Shown here piece after piece: positions 60,229 to 64,000 of a stretch of 64,000 bases of DNA. The stretch spans positions 124,001-188,000 of the forward strand of contig NZ_JAMBNO010000004.1 in assembly GCF_023715105.1 (NCBI RefSeq). Reading direction: 5' to 3'. The position numbers and the translations under genes were made by a program. The stretch comes from Hydrogenophaga intermedia (lineage in GTDB: Bacteria; Pseudomonadota; Gammaproteobacteria; Burkholderiales; Burkholderiaceae_C). Position 1 is the first letter of the stretch; every line of letters starts with the position of its first letter. The notes beneath the pieces were generated by a model that searched no databases, was not told where the DNA came from, and saw only the letters and a program-made list of their open reading frames with translations.

Positions 60229-61311
60229 ATGGATCGCCGTTCCCTGATCAAGCACGCCGGCATCGCAGGCGTGCTGAGCGCTGGCGTTGCCCCCGCCGTT
60301 CACGCCCAGGCCGCTGTGCGCTGGCGCCTGGCCTCGAGCTTCCCGAAATCGCTGCCCACCATCTTCGGCTCGGCCGAGAAGTTCTCCGAGACCGTCAAGG
60401 CCCTGTCGGGCGGCAAGTTCGAGGTGTCGATCCATGCGGCCGGCGAGCTGGTGCCCGCCTTCGGCGTGGTGGACGCGCTGCAGGACAACACGGTCGAGAT
60501 GGCGCAGACCGCCTCCTACTACTTCACCGGCAAGGACCCGATCTTTGCCTTCGGCTGCGCCGTGCCGTTCGGCCTGACCGCGCGCCACATGGACGCCTGG
60601 ATGGAGCACGGCAATGGCCGCAAGCTCATGGACGAGTTCTATGCGAAGTTCAACATCGTCTCGATGAGCGCGGGCAATACCGGCACCCAGATGGGCGGCT
60701 GGTACCGCAAGGAAATCAAGACCGTCAACGACCTCAAGGGCCTGAAGATGCGCCTGGGCGGCGGCCTGTTCGGCGAGTCCATGGCCAAGCTGGGCGTGGT
60801 GGCGCAGAACATGCCCGCCGGTGAGGTGTACCAGGCGCTCGAAAAAGGCACGCTGGACGCCACCGAGTTCGTCGGCCCGTTCGACGACGAGCGCCTGGGC
60901 TTCAACAAGGTCGCGCCCTTCTACCACTACCCCGGTTGGTGGGAAGGCGGCGCCGAGCTGGAGTTCTTCATCAACAAGAAGGCCTATGACGCGCTGTCGG
61001 CCGAGAACAAGGCCATCGTGCGCGCGGCCGGTGCCGTGGCCGCCCGCGACATGACCGCCAAGTACGACGCCCAGAACCCGATCGCCCTCAAGCGCCTGGT
61101 GGCCGGTGGCACCAAGCTGGTGGCCTTCCCGAAGGCGGTGATGGACGCCGGCTTCAAGGCCGCGATGGAAGTGTTCGCTGCCCACGAGGCCAAGTCGGCC
61201 GACTTCAAGAAGATCCACCAGGACATGCGCGCCTTCCAGCGCGACCAGATCCTGTGGAGCCGCTTCTCGGAGTGGCGCTACGACAGCTACATCACCTCGG
61301 CCAAAGTGTGA
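60229..61311 (+). CDS. TRAP transporter substrate-binding protein (DctP family)
   Basis: 360-residue periplasmic binding protein. The twin-arginine-like leader DRRSLIKHAGIAGVLSAG ends near residue 27 (VHAQ). The mature part has the family's RWRLASSFPKSLPT opening and the LKGLKMRLGG carboxylate-binding arginine region (about 172-182). An EFVGPFDDERLG stretch and YHYPGWWEGGAE mark the mannitol/alpha-keto-acid (TakP-like) branch. No DctQ or DctM genes are nearby, so the membrane parts are encoded elsewhere. A GGAG lies ten bases upstream of ATG 60229. Divergent from iorA. Confidence 0.92.
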   Translation: MDRRSLIKHAGIAGVLSAGVAPAVHAQAAVRWRLASSFPKSLPTIFGSAEKFSETVKALSGGKFEVSIHAAGELVPAFGVVDALQDNTVEMAQTASYYFTGKDPIFAFGCAVPFGLTARHMDAWMEHGNGRKLMDEFYAKFNIVSMSAGNTGTQMGGWYRKEIKTVNDLKGLKMRLGGGLFGESMAKLGVVAQNMPAGEVYQALEKGTLDATEFVGPFDDERLGFNKVAPFYHYPGWWEGGAELEFFINKKAYDALSAENKAIVRAAGAVAARDMTAKYDAQNPIALKRLVAGGTKLVAFPKAVMDAGFKAAMEVFAAHEAKSADFKKIHQDMRAFQRDQILWSRFSEWRYDSYITSAKV

Positions 61312-61312
61312 G

Positions 61313-61390
61313 CCCCCACGCTCCGCCGCTGCGCGGGTCGCTGCCCCCCAAGGGGGCTGATCCGCCTTGGGGCGTCCCGGCGGCGGATCG
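61313..61390. repeat. GC-rich intergenic hairpin repeat of the Comamonadaceae type
   Basis: Directly after the TRAP gene lies a stretch with nested inverted repeats: CCCCCAAGGGGG (61345-61356) and GATCCGCC/GGCGGATC (61359-61366 and 61382-61389). The opening CCCCCACGCTCCGCCGCTGC and the C-run/G-run core resemble dispersed elements common in Comamonadaceae genomes. This resemblance is recalled, not searched. Confidence 0.55.
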
Positions 61391-61406
61391 TGCCTCGCCC
61401 GAAGAA

Positions 61407-61429
61407 GCCCGCCCCCGGCGGGCTTTTTT
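61407..61429 (+). terminator. rho-independent terminator after the TRAP gene
   Basis: GCCCGCC (61407-61413), a CCC loop, GGCGGGC (61417-61423) and six T (61424-61429), with an AA-TT extension of the stem. It is the only classical terminator seen in the window. It separates the TRAP gene from the following cyclodeaminase-family gene, 30 bases on. Confidence 0.9.
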
Positions 61430-61458
61430 CATGGCGCGCCTTCACCGATGATCGGCAC

Positions 61459-62376
61459 ATGACCACCGAACGCCTGCTCTCCCCTGCGGCCACCGCCGCC
61501 GCGCTGCCCTACCCCGCGCTGGCCGACACCATCGCCACGTTGTTGCGCGACACCTCGGTACGCGTGCCCACGCGCACGGTGCTGCCGCTGCCGCAGGGTG
61601 GCAGCTTGTTCCTGATGCCTGCCACCGATGCGCAAGTGGCCATCACCAAGCTCATCACCTACGTGGCCGACAACGCTGGGCGCGGCCTGCCCGCCATCCA
61701 GGGCGACGTGGTGGTGTTCGACGCGCGTGACGGGCGGCGCATCGCCTTGCTGGACGGCCCGACGGTGACGGCGCGGCGCACCGCCGCCGTCTCGCTGCTG
61801 GCGGCGCGCACACTCGCGCCCCGCACCGATGGGCCCATGCTCATCGCCGGTGCCGGCGTGCAGGGCCGCGCCCACCTGGAGGCCTATGCCGCCGGCCTGG
61901 GCGTGCGCCAGGTGCGCGTGGCCTCGCGCAGTGCCGCCAGCGCCGACGCGCTGGTGGCGCATGCGCGATCGATGGGGCTCGATGCCGAGCGTGTCGACGA
62001 TGCCGACGCCGCGCTCGCCGACTGCCCGCTGGTGGTGAGCGGCACGCCGGCGCAAAGCGTGGCGCTGCGCGGCGCGCCGCGCGACGACGCCTTCGTCGCC
62101 GCGGTCGGCGCCTTCACACCGCGCATGGCCGAGTGGGACCCAGCGGTGTGTCGCGACATCGCCGCGCGCGGCACGCTGGTGGTGGACACGCGCGACGCCG
62201 ACCACGAGGCCGGCGACTTGCTGCAGGCCGGTATCGACGTGACGCGTGTGCCGACGCTGGGCGACATGCTCGATGCGCCACGCCCACGCGGGCCGGTGTT
62301 CTTCAAAAGCTGCGGCTGGGCCGGGTGGGACCTGGCGGCCGCGCGCCTGGCGGTGCTGGCGGCGCTGACGGGCTGA
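61459..62376 (+). CDS. ornithine cyclodeaminase/mu-crystallin family (possible delta-1-pyrroline-2-carboxylate reductase)
   Basis: 305-residue NAD(P)-dependent protein. The cofactor loop is GAGVQG (131-136). Lys64 (AITKLITY) is the conserved substrate lysine, and a DTRDADHEAGDL stretch (about 243-254) holds the family Asp. Early RVPTRTVLPL and late FFKSCGWAGWDLAAA fit the group annotated as pyrroline/piperideine-2-carboxylate reductases better than true ornithine cyclodeaminases. This assignment is by pattern only. It follows a terminator and precedes the MFS transporter gene by 64 bases. Confidence 0.82.
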   Translation: MTTERLLSPAATAAALPYPALADTIATLLRDTSVRVPTRTVLPLPQGGSLFLMPATDAQVAITKLITYVADNAGRGLPAIQGDVVVFDARDGRRIALLDGPTVTARRTAAVSLLAARTLAPRTDGPMLIAGAGVQGRAHLEAYAAGLGVRQVRVASRSAASADALVAHARSMGLDAERVDDADAALADCPLVVSGTPAQSVALRGAPRDDAFVAAVGAFTPRMAEWDPAVCRDIAARGTLVVDTRDADHEAGDLLQAGIDVTRVPTLGDMLDAPRPRGPVFFKSCGWAGWDLAAARLAVLAALTG

Positions 62377-62440
62377 GGACTGCCGCCGCTTCACAAGCCC
62401 TCCAGGTTGCCCCAGCCGTCGCCGCCGTATCGTTGCGTCC

Positions 62441-64000
62441 ATGTCCAGCAAGCCCGCCCTGCCCTCGGCCCTGGCCCCGTTGAGCCAGCCTGTCTTTCGC
62501 ATGCTGTGGCTCACCTGGCTGATGGCCAACATGTGCATGTGGATGAACGACGTGGCGGCGGCGTGGATGATGACCTCGCTGACCACCACGCCGCTGTGGG
62601 TGGCGCTGGTGCAGACGGCGTCCACGTTGCCGGTGTTCCTGCTCGGCCTGCCCAGCGGCGCATTGGCCGACAACCTGGACCGCCGGCGCTACTACCTCGT
62701 CACGCAACTGTGGGTGGCGGTGGTGTCGGTGCTGCTGAGCGTGGTGGTGCTGTTCGGCACGATGACACCGGCACTGCTGCTGGCGCTGACCTTTGCCAAC
62801 GGCATTGGCCTGGCCATGCGCTGGCCCGTGTTCTCGGCCATCGTGCCCGAACTGGTGCCACGCGCCCAGTTGCCCGCCGCGCTGGCGCTCAATGGCGTGT
62901 CGATGAACGCTTCGCGCATCGTCGGCCCGCTGTTGGCCGGGGCGATCATCGCCAGCGCGGGCAGTGCCTGGGTGTTCGTGCTGAACGCGCTGCTGTCGCT
63001 GGTGGCGGCGGTCATCATCCTGCGCTGGCGGCGCGAGCACACGCCGAACCCGCTGGGCCGCGAGCGGCTGTTCACTGCCATGCGCGTGGGCTGGCAGTAC
63101 GTGGCGCAGTCGTACCTGCTGCGTGGCGTGCTGCTGCGCATCGCCATCTTCTTCTTCCACTCCACCGCGCTGCTGGCGCTGTTGGCGCTGCTCGCGCGCG
63201 GCATGGACGGCGGCGGGGCCGGCACCTTCACGCTGCTGCTGGCCTGCATGGGCGCGGGGGCCATCGTAGCCACGGTGTTCCTGCCGCGGCTGCGCGAGCG
63301 TTATTCGCGCGACGGCCTGGTGCTGCGCGGCGCGCTGCTGCAGGCCATTGCCATGGCGGTGATGGCCTGGACGCACAACCTGTGGCTTGCGGTGCCTGCC
63401 ATGCTGCTCGGCGGCGCGGCCTGGATCACCACCGCCAACACGCTGAGTGTGTCGATCCAGATGGGCTTGCCCGACTGGGTGCGCGCGCGCGGCATGTCGA
63501 TCTACCAGATGGCCATCATGGGCGCGAGCGCGGCGGGCGCCGCACTGTGGGGCCAGATCGCCACCTGGACCACCGTGCCCACGGCGCTCGGGATTGCCGC
63601 CGTGAGCGGACTCATCGCGATGGCCGCCGCCAACCGCTGGCTGCCCGACGCGGGCCTGGAAGACGACCTCACGCCCAAGCGCATCCTGCCGGCGCCGCGC
63701 ATCGATTCGCCACCGCCGCAGGGGAACGTGATGGTGACGATCGAGTACCTGATCGACCCGGCCCGCGCCGATGAATTCCGCGAACTCATGTTCAACGAGA
63801 GCCGGCGCAGCCGGCTGCGCCATGGCGCACTCTCGTGGGAGCTGCTGCACGACATCGCCGACCCCGGGCGCTTTGTCGAGGTCATCGTCGATGAGTCCTG
63901 GATCGACCACCTGCGCCGCTTCGACCGCGTGACCGCGTCGGACGTGGCGCTGCGCGACCGAAAACTTGCCTTCCACCGGGGCGATGCACCGCCGCGCGTG
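62441..64000 (+). CDS. MFS transporter with C-terminal monooxygenase-like domain (cut by window edge)
   Basis: Open to the window end: 520 codons from ATG 62441 with no stop. Twelve membrane helices (about 15-410) are of the EntS/MFS_3 type, with WMNDVAAAWMMTSL and GALADNLDRRRYYL (the loop 2-3 motif with the basic DRR). After a proline-rich linker (about 415-425), a soluble ferredoxin-like domain follows (VMVTIEYLIDPARADEF, WELLHDIADPGRFVEV), as in antibiotic-biosynthesis-monooxygenase folds. This two-part design is known for MFS_3 proteins. It probably exports a hydrophobic compound. The 3' end is missing. Confidence 0.88.
   Translation, partial: MSSKPALPSALAPLSQPVFRMLWLTWLMANMCMWMNDVAAAWMMTSLTTTPLWVALVQTASTLPVFLLGLPSGALADNLDRRRYYLVTQLWVAVVSVLLSVVVLFGTMTPALLLALTFANGIGLAMRWPVFSAIVPELVPRAQLPAALALNGVSMNASRIVGPLLAGAIIASAGSAWVFVLNALLSLVAAVIILRWRREHTPNPLGRERLFTAMRVGWQYVAQSYLLRGVLLRIAIFFFHSTALLALLALLARGMDGGGAGTFTLLLACMGAGAIVATVFLPRLRERYSRDGLVLRGALLQAIAMAVMAWTHNLWLAVPAMLLGGAAWITTANTLSVSIQMGLPDWVRARGMSIYQMAIMGASAAGAALWGQIATWTTVPTALGIAAVSGLIAMAAANRWLPDAGLEDDLTPKRILPAPRIDSPPPQGNVMVTIEYLIDPARADEFRELMFNESRRSRLRHGALSWELLHDIADPGRFVEVIVDESWIDHLRRFDRVTASDVALRDRKLAFHRGDAPPRV

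Noticed and set aside
1..64000. tRNA, rRNA, CRISPR arrays, integrases or transposases
   Set aside because: No cloverleaf-like sequence, spaced repeat array or recombinase motif (DDE, tyrosine or serine recombinase) was seen. The only multi-copy repeats are the regulatory ones listed.
62441..64000. Novel fusion of an MFS transporter to a monooxygenase-like domain
   Set aside because: The arrangement is already known for MFS_3-type transporters, so it was kept as a feature only.

Overview
The window is about 64 kb of GC-rich (roughly 70 %), gene-dense bacterial DNA. Gene content points to a Burkholderiales member of the Comamonadaceae type (Hydrogenophaga/Acidovorax-like). The signs are two Bug-family (TctC) binding proteins, an orphan TRAP binding protein, a two-subunit isoquinoline-oxidoreductase-type molybdoenzyme, an rsmI/yraN divergent pair, and a GC-rich intergenic hairpin repeat at 61313-61390. 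This is inference from content, not a database match. No rRNA, tRNA, CRISPR array, prophage or intact insertion sequence was seen.

Layout. 1-10.4 kb: housekeeping and membrane genes (yraN fragment, rsmI, DUF502, an intradiol dioxygenase, a YdjM-like membrane hydrolase, dinG, a patatin, a PAS sensor kinase, marC). 10.4-15.5 kb: a BCCT transporter, a flavin monooxygenase and a Ca2+/Na+ antiporter. 15.6-22.9 kb: a mandelate-racemase homologue, a scar with two gene relics, a MarR regulator, and a four-gene operon of two Bug proteins, a cytoplasmic sulfatase and a SulP sulfate transporter, read here as an organosulfate-use module. 23.0-39.1 kb: a signalling island with five sensor kinases, a PAS chemoreceptor, a degenerate receiver protein and one NarL-type regulator. 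39.1-43.4 kb: a GlxA-type regulator, a methyltransferase and a second chemoreceptor. 43.4-49.2 kb: a tightly overlapping operon (SDR, flavin monooxygenase, BASS transporter, epimerase, EamA exporter) divergent from an IclR regulator. 49.3-54.7 kb: glutathione-dependent formaldehyde oxidation (fghA-adhC), an HPP/CBS membrane protein and an azoreductase/LysR pair. 54.7-61.4 kb: an ECF41 sigma factor with its AhpD-like partner, an AraC regulator, the iorAB-type molybdoenzyme and a TRAP binding protein. 61.4-64 kb: an ornithine-cyclodeaminase-family reductase and a truncated MFS transporter.

The strongest system-level observation is at 55-60.3 kb. A 21-bp-period direct repeat lies upstream of the AraC gene (56173-56247), and a related copy (30 of 39 positions) lies upstream of the distant iorAB genes (60072-60107). 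This ties regulator to probable target without a search. The same intergenic region holds an exact-spacing ECF41-type promoter placed so close to the sigma-factor start codon that the message would be nearly leaderless. Other points worth checking are the Lys-to-Arg change in the catalytic KxK motif of the racemase homologue, the KdpE relic, and the receiver-like protein that is translationally coupled to a hybrid kinase.
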